Positions 44,219 through 53,530 of a stretch of 64,000 nucleotides of DNA are shown one piece after another. The notes under the pieces are model-generated. The model ran no database searches. It saw only the letters and a list, made by a program, of their open reading frames with translations, and was not told the DNA's origin. Both the position numbers and the translations under genes were made by a program. The number at the start of each line of letters is the position of its first letter. Within the stretch, counting starts at the first letter, position 1. The DNA comes from Ancylomarina euxina (GTDB lineage Bacteria > Bacteroidota > Bacteroidia > Bacteroidales > Marinifilaceae): positions 1 to 64,000 of the forward strand of contig NZ_QQWG01000010.1 of NCBI RefSeq assembly GCF_003863355.1. The letters are read 5' to 3'.

Positions 44219-44222
44219 AGGG

Positions 44223-44792
44223 TTAGTTTTGAATAGTCCAGCCAGATTTCGAGAATTTTAGATTTTTTGGATCAAAGTCAAATTTGTGTTCATCAAATTC
44301 AATCCATTTATCTGCTAGTCCTTTATCTATTAAAGCTTGGCGTTTTATTTGGTTATTGTTTTTTTTATTAATTATTAAGAAAATACCTGGTTTCATAATT
44401 TGCCTTAAGCCTCCAGATTCGCATATGATTGGTGAATCAGGTGGTAGGAGTTTCATAAGCTTATCAAAAACAAGGGGGAGTTTATTATCCATACATTGAA
44501 CGTAATAGACTTCTTTTGACCCTGCATTTAAAAACCGTTGACTATCCTTATTGCCATTGGCATTTAATTCTTTTATGATAGAATAATCCGTGCCTTTTTC
44601 TATGATTTGTGCGTCAGGATTCAGTCGATGAAAGTGTGGAGCGATTTTAATACTAATAACTGGAAAAAGGATAGCATACTGTGCTATCACTTGACTGGCA
44701 AAAAGTGTTTTACCCACATTTTGACCCGTTCCTGCTATTAATAATATGTTTTTGTAAATTTTTTCCACTCTGCTAAATTTAAGAAAACTCAA
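44223..44792 (-). CDS. MobB-like P-loop protein of molybdenum cofactor cluster
   Basis: The 189-aa protein starts its core with LLIAGTGQNVGKTLFASQVI, a Walker A motif G-x4-GKT in the arrangement seen in MobB and related nucleotide-binding proteins. A later KLLPPDSPIICESGGLRQIMKPG could hold the Walker B function. MobB assists in attaching GMP or a related nucleotide to the cofactor. Gene order directly before moeA supports this. The C-terminal half is less conserved, so a different P-loop accessory role is possible. Confidence 0.72.
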   Translation of the reverse strand: MSFLKFSRVEKIYKNILLIAGTGQNVGKTLFASQVIAQYAILFPVISIKIAPHFHRLNPDAQIIEKGTDYSIIKELNANGNKDSQRFLNAGSKEVYYVQCMDNKLPLVFDKLMKLLPPDSPIICESGGLRQIMKPGIFLIINKKNNNQIKRQALIDKGLADKWIEFDEHKFDFDPKNLKFSKSGWTIQN

Positions 44793-45264
44793 TGATAAAC
44801 TGATATTGGAGTTGTCTGTTTTTTAGCATGTTGGGCATGTTGTTGATGAAGTATATAGCCCAGAAGCCAAATCACATATTTCTCCTTTCCAATTTAGGAT
44901 CTAGTCCACGGGAGGCAATTAAGTTTCCTAATATTACCCATCGGTTATTAGAACTTACCAGAGGCTTAGTTGTTAATAACTCGGAGTTTTCATGATAGGG
45001 ATAAAGATAGAAATATTAATGAATCTACAAATGTGTATATGTCTTGTTGTCGTCTTTTGATGTGCGATTTGATTTTTTAATGTTCTTAACTTATTGGTAT
45101 GTAATTAGAAATGAAGTTAGTGTTTGAAGTCTGTTATCTAAGATTGAATTCTATTTATATTTAATTTCGATAAGGATAATCTTTTTATCTTTAGCCAAGC
45201 ATATTCGTAAGAGGAAAGAAGGCTATTATTGATAATCAATAGGAAATATATTAAAATTAGATAA
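44793..45264. other. Divergent intergenic region, no gene recognised
   Basis: This 472-bp AT-rich spacer lies between the minus-strand molybdenum cofactor cluster and the plus-strand cation transporter gene. A 55-codon ATG frame at 44828-44995 lacks support. I looked for a structured leader of the molybdenum cofactor type and saw none. It presumably holds promoters for both directions. Confidence 0.45.
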
Positions 45265-46194
45265 ATGGGCGAGCATAAACACGAGCACGGACATAAGCAT
45301 GATCATGGCGATTTAAAAGGTAGAAATCTTGCTATAGCTATTGTTTTAAATATAGGTATAACTCTTGCTCAAGTCGTCGGTGGTTTTATTTCGGGTAGTT
45401 TGGCATTAATGTCAGACGCAATGCACAATTTTAGTGATGTGTTGGCTCTTATTATCTCGTGGTTTGCGAGTAAGTTATCGAAGAGAGATCAAACACCTTC
45501 TCAAACGTATGGGTATAAACGCGCTGAGATATTGGCAGCTCTAATCAATGCTGTGTCTTTAATTGTGATTGCTTTTTTCTTATTGAAAGAAGCCATTTCT
45601 CGCTTTTCTGATCCTGTAGAAGTGCAATCAGGCATGGTTATGATTTTGGGTGGCTTGTCAATCGTGTTGAATGGTTTGAGTGTTTTGCTGGTTCAAAAAG
45701 ATGCTAAGAATAATATGAATATGCGTTCTGCATATTTACATCTACTTACAGATATGATCTCATCTGTTGCAGTTGTTTTGGGAGGATTAGCCATGTATTT
45801 ATGGGACGTTGCCTGGGTCGATTCAGTTCTATCTATAGGAATTGCACTTTATCTCGTTTATTCAAGCTGGGGTTTGATAAAGGAAAGTGTTAGGATATTG
45901 ATGCAGTTTGCTCCAGCAAAGGTAAATTTGGATGATATTAATACGGAATTACAGAATATTCCTGAAGTGAATAATATGCATCACGTTCATGTATGGCAAC
46001 TCGATGATAAACAAATCAATTTTGAAGCTCATATTAGTTTTAAAGAAGATCTAAAACTGAGTAGAGTCAATGAAATTCTTCATCAAATAGAGCATGTATT
46101 GGATGAGAAATTTGATATCAATCATGTAACCCTTCAGCCTGAGATTGATGGTTCTTGTGGAGATAATAGTATGGTTATTCAAAATGAAAAATGA
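45265..46194 (+). CDS. Cation diffusion facilitator family transporter
   Basis: The 309-aa protein has a His-rich N-terminus (MGEHKHEHGHKHDHGDLK) and six membrane helices. LMSDAMHNFSDVLALIISW contains the zinc-binding H-x3-D pattern and MRSAYLHLLTDMISSVAVV the second H-x3-D. The C-terminal cytoplasmic domain follows (VNNMHHVHVWQLDD). It belongs to the CzcD/ZitB group, which exports zinc and related divalent metals in exchange for protons. The metal preference cannot be read from the sequence alone. Confidence 0.93.
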   Translation: MGEHKHEHGHKHDHGDLKGRNLAIAIVLNIGITLAQVVGGFISGSLALMSDAMHNFSDVLALIISWFASKLSKRDQTPSQTYGYKRAEILAALINAVSLIVIAFFLLKEAISRFSDPVEVQSGMVMILGGLSIVLNGLSVLLVQKDAKNNMNMRSAYLHLLTDMISSVAVVLGGLAMYLWDVAWVDSVLSIGIALYLVYSSWGLIKESVRILMQFAPAKVNLDDINTELQNIPEVNNMHHVHVWQLDDKQINFEAHISFKEDLKLSRVNEILHQIEHVLDEKFDINHVTLQPEIDGSCGDNSMVIQNEK

Positions 46195-46365
46195 TAATAG
46201 ATAGTTGATGCAATTTATTGATTGAGAGTTATTATTGTTTTTTATTATGTCAGTTTAGGCATTTTTCAAGTGCCTCTGTCGAAAAAAAACTATTGTTTTT
46301 TTGTAGTTAAATTGACATTATTTTGCACTTTTACGGGGTTCAAAAACCTATTTATCTACCCAAGA

Positions 46366-46935
46366 TTGTTAACTAACCCGAATCATATCACAAGCCTAAT
46401 TCATCAACTTTCTTCGGAAGGGGATGAGCGTGCATTCGAACAAATCTATGATTTATTCTATTCTAAAATGTATGCTACGGCCTTTCAGTATCTGAAAAAT
46501 AAACCTTTGGCTGAAGAGGTTGTGTCCGATGTGTTTTGTCGTATTTGGAAAAAACGATTGGAATTAGTTCAGATTAAAAATTTTGAAAGTTATTTGTTCA
46601 TCTCAGTACGAAACCTTTCTTTAAATTATATCAGAAATAATTCTAGAATTAGCAATGAATCTCTTGATGAGCAGTCTTATCATATCTCAGATTCAGTTGC
46701 TCTTCCTGATGAAGTGATGGAAGCACATGAACTACAGGATCTACTCAAAAATTCTGTCGAGAGTCTACCTCAAAAATGCAAAGCAATTTTTAAGATGATT
46801 CGTTTTGATGGCCTCAAGTATAAAGAAGTTGCATCAGAACTAGATATCTCTGTTAATACCGTTGACACCCAAATGAGAATCGCTATGAAGAAAATAAGCC
46901 AGTCTTTAGGTGATTTTTCCAGAAAAAAGAAATGA
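46366..46935 (+). CDS. ECF-type RNA polymerase sigma factor
   Basis: Region 2 is visible as QIYDLFYSKMYATAFQYLKNK with VVSDVFCRIWKKR. Region 4 is KCKAIFKMIRFDGLKYKEVASELDISVNTVDTQMRIAMKKI. The family is the Bacteroidota ECF group that controls SusC/SusD operons through FecR. The frame stays open upstream to a TTG at 46222, but those residues do not belong to a sigma factor and contain a likely promoter. I chose the TTG at 46366 (then LTNPNH); no ATG lies in a suitable place, so the start is uncertain. fecR follows after 152 bp. Confidence 0.88.
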   Translation: MLTNPNHITSLIHQLSSEGDERAFEQIYDLFYSKMYATAFQYLKNKPLAEEVVSDVFCRIWKKRLELVQIKNFESYLFISVRNLSLNYIRNNSRISNESLDEQSYHISDSVALPDEVMEAHELQDLLKNSVESLPQKCKAIFKMIRFDGLKYKEVASELDISVNTVDTQMRIAMKKISQSLGDFSRKKK

Positions 46936-47087
46936 ATCTATTCTTCATTAATACTCACTTATTAAGGGTGTTATGTGTATTTATACCTGATTTTGTTAAT
47001 TTTAATTAAAAAAAATCAATTTCTTTTTAGGGAGTTTTATAAATTCTGGGGTCTTAAGTTTAAAAGCTATTATTTCGAAATAACAAA

Positions 47088-48098
47088 ATGAGTGAAATTC
47101 AAAATATAATAACCAAAGTATTAGCTGGTAGTGCTAATAAAGAGGAGCAAGACTTGCTTAATGACTGGTTAAGGGAAAAACCAGAAAATAAGCGAAGTTT
47201 TGAACTCCAACGCCAACAATGGGAAGAGATACTTCTCGTTGTGGACGAAGAAGATAAGAAACGTGTTTTTACAGATATTAAAAAGAGGATTAATCAAGAA
47301 ACTAAAGTTGTAGATTTTAATGAGCGTGTTAGTAAAAAGAAATCCATGGGGTGGATGAGGATTGCAGCTTCTGTTGTGGCCTTTATTTCCTTAGGTGCAT
47401 TATCTTATTATGAAATTTCTGATCCATTTTCACATTTGAATTTAATTGGATATGATTTAGTTGAGGCTGAAGCTGGAACACAACAAACACAATTGTTAGC
47501 TGACGGTTCTACCGTTTATTTGAATGGTGATAGTCGCTTAAAGTATAAGGTAGGTTCTGAAGCTAATGAGCGTAAGCTTTATCTTGAGGGTGAAGCATTT
47601 TTTGATGTTGCAAGAGATGAAAGTAAACCTTTTGTAATTGGTTTAGAAATGAGTCATGTTCAGGTCTTAGGTACATCTTTTAATATTAAAGCTTATCCTG
47701 AAGATGAACAAATTTCTACTTCTGTAATAACTGGACGTGTTGCTTTTGAAGCTTCAAATACTGAATCGTTAATACTTATTCCAGGGAATAAGGGAGTCAT
47801 TGATAAGGATAAAAAATCTATAGCTAAACTTGATGTGGACAACTCAATGGATTTGGCTTGGATGGATAAAGCTTTATATTTTGAAAATACGAGTTTGTCA
47901 GAACTGGCAAAATCATTACATAGAATGTATGGTGTGAAAATAAAGTTGACGGATGGCAGTCTGAAAAACCTGAAAATCACAGCTAAGTTTGAAAATGAAA
48001 AATTTGAAGAAATTCTTAAAATTCTTGAGATGACTAATGAATTTTCATATAGGATTGATAAAGAGGTCGTTTTGATTGGGAGGAAAGGGGAGTTTTAA
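47088..48098 (+). CDS. FecR-family anti-sigma/transmembrane regulator
   Basis: The 336-aa protein has an N-terminal cytoplasmic segment that should hold the ECF sigma factor and one membrane helix at about residues 87-106 (WMRIAASVVAFISLGALSYY). The periplasmic FecR domain carries AEAGTQQTQLLADGSTVYLNGDS and GEAFFDVARDESKPFVIG, with VLGTSFNIKAY after it. A C-terminal DUF4974-like domain ends the protein. It receives the signal from the STN domain of the SusC protein encoded next and releases the sigma factor encoded upstream. Confidence 0.93.
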   Translation: MSEIQNIITKVLAGSANKEEQDLLNDWLREKPENKRSFELQRQQWEEILLVVDEEDKKRVFTDIKKRINQETKVVDFNERVSKKKSMGWMRIAASVVAFISLGALSYYEISDPFSHLNLIGYDLVEAEAGTQQTQLLADGSTVYLNGDSRLKYKVGSEANERKLYLEGEAFFDVARDESKPFVIGLEMSHVQVLGTSFNIKAYPEDEQISTSVITGRVAFEASNTESLILIPGNKGVIDKDKKSIAKLDVDNSMDLAWMDKALYFENTSLSELAKSLHRMYGVKIKLTDGSLKNLKITAKFENEKFEEILKILEMTNEFSYRIDKEVVLIGRKGEF

Positions 48099-48106
48099 TC
48101 AAAAAA

Positions 48107-48136
48107 AATACCGAAAAGTGGCAGCTCTTCGGTATT
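48107..48136 (+). terminator. Hairpin between fecR and the first susC
   Basis: AATACCGAA and TTCGGTATT form a perfect 9-bp stem starting 9 bp after the fecR stop. There is no T-run, so read-through into the next gene is likely to be modulated more than blocked. Confidence 0.6.
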
Positions 48137-48144
48137 TAAATAAC

Positions 48145-48171
48145 ATGTAGTAAATTTACTTGTCAAGTAAA
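48145..48171 (+). promoter_or_regulatory. Repeated motif and palindrome before first susC
   Basis: ATGTAGTAAAT at 48145 is followed by the perfect palindrome TTTACTTG-T-CAAGTAAA at 48155-48171. ATGTAGTAAA recurs at 51684 and 53511 near the second SusC block, and TGTCAAGTAAA recurs at 51661. These may be the promoter or operator of the adjacent ECF sigma factor. Confidence 0.4.
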
Positions 48172-48208
48172 TGTAATTGAAATAAAGATTTTTACTTCAA
48201 CAAACATT

Positions 48209-51200
48209 ATGTGCTGCAAAATTAAGAAAAAATATCTACACTATACAAGCAAATGCGTATTTGTTTGTGAGTCTGTTACCACTAGTAGTAGATTCAGGAT
48301 TGATATGTTCTTAGTTTTGCTTTTTTTATGCCTAGTAAATCCAATTTCATCTTTTTCCCAATCTAAGCTTATTTCATTAAATGAGTTTAGTAAGGAAATG
48401 AACTTTGAATCCTTTATCGATGAGTTGGAGAAACAATCAGACTTCACCTTTGTTTATAATCCTGAAAGACTTCAACATCTTAAAGTAAAAGCTATACGAG
48501 GAGACGAAATGTCAATTGATGCTATTCTCAGTATTGTACTGACTCCTTTTGGCTTGAATTTTATTATTTATCGGGATAAGATTATCATTAAAGAAAAAAC
48601 AGGAGCTGTTCCAATGACCCTTCTAGAGTCTTCAAGTAGTACTGAAACTCAAGATATGATGAAAATTGAAAAAATTGTTGTGGGAAGAGTTTTATGTGAA
48701 GATGATGGCCTGCCAATTATAGGAGCTTCAATTCGATTGAAAAATCAAGTATATGGAACAGCGAGTGATAAGGATGGTTATTACAATTTGAAATGTAATA
48801 TTGGAGATACAATATTAGTGACTGCTATTGGTTTCGTTGATTTTGAAACTGTGGTAGGGTTTAAGATTGTTGAAGATATTCGACTAAAACTAAACTTAAT
48901 TAGTTTAAAAGAGGTTAATGTAATTGGTTATGGTGAAGAGGCTACAAGAGAATTGCTTGGCGCTGTGAACTCAATAGATCCAATGATGAGTGGAGAAGTT
49001 CCAAATAATTTTGATGATATATTAGCAGGAAGTGCAAGTGGTTTATGGTTTCAAAAAAGTTCGGGAGTACCTGGTAGTGCCTCTACAATTTCTATTAGGG
49101 GTGTAACTTCATTGCAGCCTGATGCCAATAGTCCCCTAATAGTCGTAGATGGTGTTCCTTTATTTTCGAATGAAGAGAATTTAAATCAAATAACAACACA
49201 ATCATTTAGTGGAGCATTTTTTGGCTTAGCTAATAATTATGTCTTTAATGATATTAGGGAATCTAATGAGTTTCAGAAGAATGGGTTAAATATGATTAAT
49301 ACAGAGGATATTGAATCGATCTCTGTTTTAAAAGATGCTTATTCTACTTCGATTTATGGGTCAAGAGGTGCAGCAGGAGTCATCTTAATAAGTACAAAGA
49401 AACCTAAGAAACGAGGTCTTTCAGCAAGCTTTTTATTTGAGACGAGTTTGTCTAAACCTGTTGGAAAACCCGATTTGATGAATGCTGATCAATATGCTGA
49501 ATTATATAGTACTTACTATAGTAAATTAAAAAATGAAGAGGTTTTATTCCCCTCTTCAAATAATACGAACTGGTATGATTTAGTTGTTCGAAATGCAATA
49601 GGGAATAAGTTGAGCTTATCTATTCAGAACAAGAAGCACAATGGTTTTTTTTATATGAGTTTCTCTCAAATTGATCAAGAGAGTTATATTTTGGGCGCTG
49701 ATTATAAAAAATATACAGGACGATTGAATTTTCAGCAAAGAATTCATAATCGACTTAGCTTAGGTGCCAATCTAACCATTACGGCAGAGAAGAATAATTC
49801 GCTGCTTGCTCCTAAGATATATAGAGATGCAATTTTAAAGGCACCGAATGTGTTAGTTCATAATCCTGAAGGAGATTATAATTTTAATAATTTGGGTAAT
49901 CCTTATGGTAATTATTTTGCTAATCCTTTGGCAATGGCTAAATCTGATAAAGGAGAAGTTGTTGATAACTATGTGATTGTAAATATTTATTTTGATTTTG
50001 AATTGACGAATTGGCTTTCTTATCGTTTTGATTTAGGGGGAAATTTGATTGATACGGATGCTGTTTCTGCCTATAGAAAAGGTTTCAGTCCAGATGTTAA
50101 AGAGGCTATAGAAAGTGATGGGTATTCCCGAAAATGGGTGTTTACAAATACCATTAACGGTTATAGAGAATTTGGAGAGCATTATCTCAAGTTTATATTG
50201 GGGCAAAGTTTTGAACAATCGAGACAAAAGGAAGAAGAAGTCTTTTACGAAGGCTTGTCGGGTATAAATATAGGAGGTCGTCTTAAATTAAATGATTATC
50301 AAATGGAAAAAAGGCGGTATGCATTGGCCTCATGGTTTGGCCGCTTGAATTATAATTTCAAGCAAAAATTGTTTGCAGGACTTTCATACCGCATTGATGG
50401 TTCATCTCGTTTTAGAAAGAGTAATCGTTACCAGATGTTTCCTGCTTTTTCCGCAGGCTGGATTCTAAAGTCAGATGTTGATGATTCATTTATGAACCTA
50501 CTTAAGATTCGTTCTAGTTTCGGGTATTCCGGTGTTGAGCAATCTACGTTTACATATGGTGCATTACGAACTTATCAAACTCATCCTCAAAATTTGACTT
50601 ATGCAGGCAATTTGATTCTTTCTGAGGAAAATGGTGCTGAACAGGATATAGCATGGGAAAAAACAAAGAATTTTGATTTTGGTGTTGATATGTCATTCTT
50701 TAAAGAACGTTTTAAAACTTCATTAGATTATTATTCTAAACAGGTGAATAATTTATTGCTGTTTACAGATGTTCCTGCTGTTTCTGGTTACCAAAAGCAA
50801 TGGGTCAATGTGGGTAAGATGAAGAATACTGGAATAGAATTGAATTTGGATTGCAAACTGATTGATAGTGAATTTAAGTGGGATTTGCTTCTGACTTCTG
50901 CCTATAATAAGAATAAAGTTCTTAAACTTAATTATGTAGGACAGGAGGTTTGGGAAGCCGATCAAGCCTATAAATATTTTAAAGAAGGTAAGGAAGCAGC
51001 TCAATTTTTCCTTTACGATTGGCAAGGTGTCAATCCAGTAACGGGAAATCCTATTTGGCATTATCCAAATGGTATTATGGGTGAGACACCACCTTCTAGT
51101 GATAATGATAGAAAAACTTTTGGCTCTGGTATTCCAACTTTAACAGGAGGAATGAATCATAGATTGAAGTATAAGGGATTTGAATTGAATGCTTTTTTAT

Positions 51201-51655
51201 CCTTTGTCAGTGGAAAAGAAATGCTCAATGGTACAGCTGCTTTATTGCATACTTATACGACAACGGAAGCCTATAATCTATCACCTGATGTTTTAAATTA
51301 TTGGAAAAAAGAAGGAGATATAACGAGTCAACCAGCCTTGTTTAATAACTCAATAACGAATACAAGCAATTATACCACCAGTCGAACAAGTTCACGTTTT
51401 TACGAAGATGCTTCATTCATTCGCATGAAAAGACTTGTGTTGGCTTATTATTTACCTAAACAGATTGTAAGTAAATGGAAACTTGAAAGTGTCAAAATTT
51501 ATGCTCAAGCGACCAATTTGTTTACAATTACAAATTATTCTGGAGTTGATCCCGAAGTAAGTGCTTTTGGTTCATCATCATTACTCTCTGGTTACGATGA
51601 AGTAACCATGCCACAGTCAAAGTCATTTAGCTTGGGCCTAAGAATTAACTTATAA
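48209..51655 (+). CDS. SusC/RagA-type TonB-dependent receptor with STN domain
   Basis: The 1148-aa outer-membrane protein has a long N-region and signal peptide (MFLVLLFLCLVNPISSFSQ from residue 33). An STN secretin/TonB domain (about 55-130, FTFVYNPERLQHLKVKAIRG) can signal to FecR. A carboxypeptidase-D-like regulatory domain (IEKIVVGRVLCEDDGLPIIGASIR) precedes a TonB plug with GSASTISIRGVTSLQ. A 22-strand barrel ends in FSLGLRINL. Unlike the second SusC here, it is not followed by a susD; the next gene encodes a kelch-like lipoprotein. The start at 48209 fits related receptors that carry about 30 residues before the signal core; 48305 is the alternative. Confidence 0.92.
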   Translation: MCCKIKKKYLHYTSKCVFVCESVTTSSRFRIDMFLVLLFLCLVNPISSFSQSKLISLNEFSKEMNFESFIDELEKQSDFTFVYNPERLQHLKVKAIRGDEMSIDAILSIVLTPFGLNFIIYRDKIIIKEKTGAVPMTLLESSSSTETQDMMKIEKIVVGRVLCEDDGLPIIGASIRLKNQVYGTASDKDGYYNLKCNIGDTILVTAIGFVDFETVVGFKIVEDIRLKLNLISLKEVNVIGYGEEATRELLGAVNSIDPMMSGEVPNNFDDILAGSASGLWFQKSSGVPGSASTISIRGVTSLQPDANSPLIVVDGVPLFSNEENLNQITTQSFSGAFFGLANNYVFNDIRESNEFQKNGLNMINTEDIESISVLKDAYSTSIYGSRGAAGVILISTKKPKKRGLSASFLFETSLSKPVGKPDLMNADQYAELYSTYYSKLKNEEVLFPSSNNTNWYDLVVRNAIGNKLSLSIQNKKHNGFFYMSFSQIDQESYILGADYKKYTGRLNFQQRIHNRLSLGANLTITAEKNNSLLAPKIYRDAILKAPNVLVHNPEGDYNFNNLGNPYGNYFANPLAMAKSDKGEVVDNYVIVNIYFDFELTNWLSYRFDLGGNLIDTDAVSAYRKGFSPDVKEAIESDGYSRKWVFTNTINGYREFGEHYLKFILGQSFEQSRQKEEEVFYEGLSGINIGGRLKLNDYQMEKRRYALASWFGRLNYNFKQKLFAGLSYRIDGSSRFRKSNRYQMFPAFSAGWILKSDVDDSFMNLLKIRSSFGYSGVEQSTFTYGALRTYQTHPQNLTYAGNLILSEENGAEQDIAWEKTKNFDFGVDMSFFKERFKTSLDYYSKQVNNLLLFTDVPAVSGYQKQWVNVGKMKNTGIELNLDCKLIDSEFKWDLLLTSAYNKNKVLKLNYVGQEVWEADQAYKYFKEGKEAAQFFLYDWQGVNPVTGNPIWHYPNGIMGETPPSSDNDRKTFGSGIPTLTGGMNHRLKYKGFELNAFLSFVSGKEMLNGTAALLHTYTTTEAYNLSPDVLNYWKKEGDITSQPALFNNSITNTSNYTTSRTSSRFYEDASFIRMKRLVLAYYLPKQIVSKWKLESVKIYAQATNLFTITNYSGVDPEVSAFGSSSLLSGYDEVTMPQSKSFSLGLRINL

Positions 51656-51975
51656 AAACGTGTCAAGTAAAAATTAAAAATAAATGTAGTAAATGAAAGG
51701 TTATTGAGTCTGGCAGGATGATGTAACCACACTGAAAATTTCAAATCAACTTTTATTGAAGTATGCATAATATCAGCCTTTAATCTGGTAATCAGGGTTG
51801 CCTATTTCTATGTTTTTTGAGATTATAGTGATTTAAGTTAAATAGTAAATGGATTGTTAGAAGTGAAAAAGTGATTAAAAGATTGATGAAATAACAGTTT
51901 TAGTCAATTAGATAAATCGAATTGGAACGATAGAATCCGAATAATAAACCCAATAAAAACCTAAAATTAAATTTT
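51656..51975. other. Intergenic region with repeated SusC-linked motifs
   Basis: No gene. TGTCAAGTAAA (51661) and ATGTAGTAAA (51684) repeat the motifs found before the first susC. The rest is AT-rich leader of the lipoprotein gene. Confidence 0.5.
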
Positions 51976-53427
51976 ATGAAAAATGTAAGAATTTCATGGA
52001 AAATGGCTTTACCTCTTGTGGCCATCTTATTAAGCAGTGTATTCACTTCTTGTAGTGATGATGAGAAAAAATTGAGTGATTTAACAGGTTTCCTAAGTTT
52101 TGGATTTTCCGATGCAGCACTTGAGAATTACGAATTTACAATTGGAAGTGATAATGTTATTACAAATCAAATTGCTTTGCCTTATGGATTTGATGCTTCT
52201 GCATTGACGCCAGTATTTAGTGCAGCACCATTGTCAACTGTAAATATTGCAGGTATTGATCAGGTGAGTGGTTCTGTAGCAATGGATTTCACAAGTGATA
52301 TCGTGTTTTCTGTAGTGGCAGAAAATGGGGATAATACATTGAATTATACAGTAAGAGTAAATGTAGCGACTACTTTATCTGCTTGGACAAACCTTTCTCC
52401 AAATGCAGGTTTCCCGTTATACACTGATATTACAGCTTTCGATTTAGATGGTAAGTATTTTGTAGTTGGAGGTCTTAAAGGTGCTTCAGTTTACGGAGAT
52501 CATGAAGCAGGAATTTATTCTTCGACTGATGGTTCTGATTTTGTTGAAGTTACATCTGCAATCTTCCAGGATTATGGTATGGCAGTTGGAACTGCTGCTG
52601 TAAAGCATGGTGATAAGCAGCTACTAGTAGGTGGTATGTCATACTCTGATTATTTTGGTGGTGGAACAGGTGATGGTTCTGCAAGTAATAAAGTGTGGTC
52701 ATCGACTGATGGTACTACTTGGGAGAAGGTAACTACAACAGAAAATCCTTATGAAGGTTGGGGAGCTGCGCCAGAAGTTAATTCTTTTACAGCAAGAACT
52801 AATGCTACAGTAGCTAATATGAATGGTGATCTTTATTTAACGGGAGGTTTTAGCGTTGCTTTTGGTGCTCCTCAAGGTGCTATGGCTGATGTTTGGAAGT
52901 CTACGGATGGTGGAGCTACATGGACAAACTTGGAGGCTGACTTTGGAGTAGATTTTGTTGCTAGAGCGAAAAGTCAATTAGTCGTTTATAATGACGAGTT
53001 ATACTTAATTGGTGGTCGTGAAAGTAACAATTCATCTGTATTAAATAACGAAATCTATAAGTCTACTGATGGTGTAACTTGGACTAAATTGGCTGTTGAA
53101 ACTCCATTCACTGCTTGTTCTGGACATATTTGTTATGAGTATAACGATAGATTTTATCTAATTGGTGGTAACAAAACTGAAGTAGAAGTAGTAGCTGAAG
53201 AGGAAGTAACAAAACTTGTTCCTATGAATGATGTTTGGGTATCGGAAGATGCTGGTGTAAACTGGACAAAAGTTACTGAAGGTGCATTACCAGAAGGATT
53301 TGCTGCTCGTGCAGGTCATGCTTTTGTAAAAGATGCTAATACAGTTCATATTTTCGGTGGAATGGGCGCTGAAGCTGATGGAACAGCTAAGGTGTTAACT
53401 GATTCTTGGAAAGGTACTTTGAATTAA
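51976..53427 (+). CDS. DUF6242-like kelch-repeat lipoprotein
   Basis: The 483-aa protein has a lipoprotein signal ending LLSSVFTSC, so it is probably surface- or periplasm-anchored. An N-terminal domain of about 100 residues (LTGFLSFGFSDAALENYEF, NTLNYTVRVNV) resembles the repeated beta domains of DUF6242 proteins. A kelch/beta-propeller part follows with repeating blocks V-W-S-STDGTTWEKV, VWKSTDGGATWTNL, IYKSTDGVTWTKL and VWVSEDAGVNWTKV, each near an LxGG turn. Such lipoproteins often sit where a SusD would be. It may bind the ligand for the preceding SusC, but this is inferred from position. Confidence 0.78.
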   Translation: MKNVRISWKMALPLVAILLSSVFTSCSDDEKKLSDLTGFLSFGFSDAALENYEFTIGSDNVITNQIALPYGFDASALTPVFSAAPLSTVNIAGIDQVSGSVAMDFTSDIVFSVVAENGDNTLNYTVRVNVATTLSAWTNLSPNAGFPLYTDITAFDLDGKYFVVGGLKGASVYGDHEAGIYSSTDGSDFVEVTSAIFQDYGMAVGTAAVKHGDKQLLVGGMSYSDYFGGGTGDGSASNKVWSSTDGTTWEKVTTTENPYEGWGAAPEVNSFTARTNATVANMNGDLYLTGGFSVAFGAPQGAMADVWKSTDGGATWTNLEADFGVDFVARAKSQLVVYNDELYLIGGRESNNSSVLNNEIYKSTDGVTWTKLAVETPFTACSGHICYEYNDRFYLIGGNKTEVEVVAEEEVTKLVPMNDVWVSEDAGVNWTKVTEGALPEGFAARAGHAFVKDANTVHIFGGMGAEADGTAKVLTDSWKGTLN

Positions 53428-53443
53428 TTTGGACTCATATTTG

Positions 53444-53467
53444 GGAAGCTGCTGGCAGGCGGCTTCC
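53444..53467 (+). terminator. Hairpin after kelch lipoprotein gene
   Basis: GGAAGCTGC and GCGGCTTCC pair (one G-T pair) around the short loop TGGCAG. There is no T-run, so it may reduce rather than stop transcription into the next gene. Confidence 0.5.
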
Positions 53468-53530
53468 TGAATTAACTTCTTAGGAGATTAAAAATCTCAA
53501 TTTTAATAACATGTAGTAAAATCCAAAATA

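Noticed and set aside
44828-44995. 55-codon frame in the spacer between the molybdenum cofactor cluster and the cation transporter gene
   Set aside because: Composition matches non-coding AT-rich DNA, and an equally long frame exists on the other strand.
44793-45264. A molybdenum cofactor riboswitch upstream of the MobB-like gene
   Set aside because: I looked for paired conserved elements in the leader on the minus strand and found none. The gap to the first start codon is compatible with a plain promoter.
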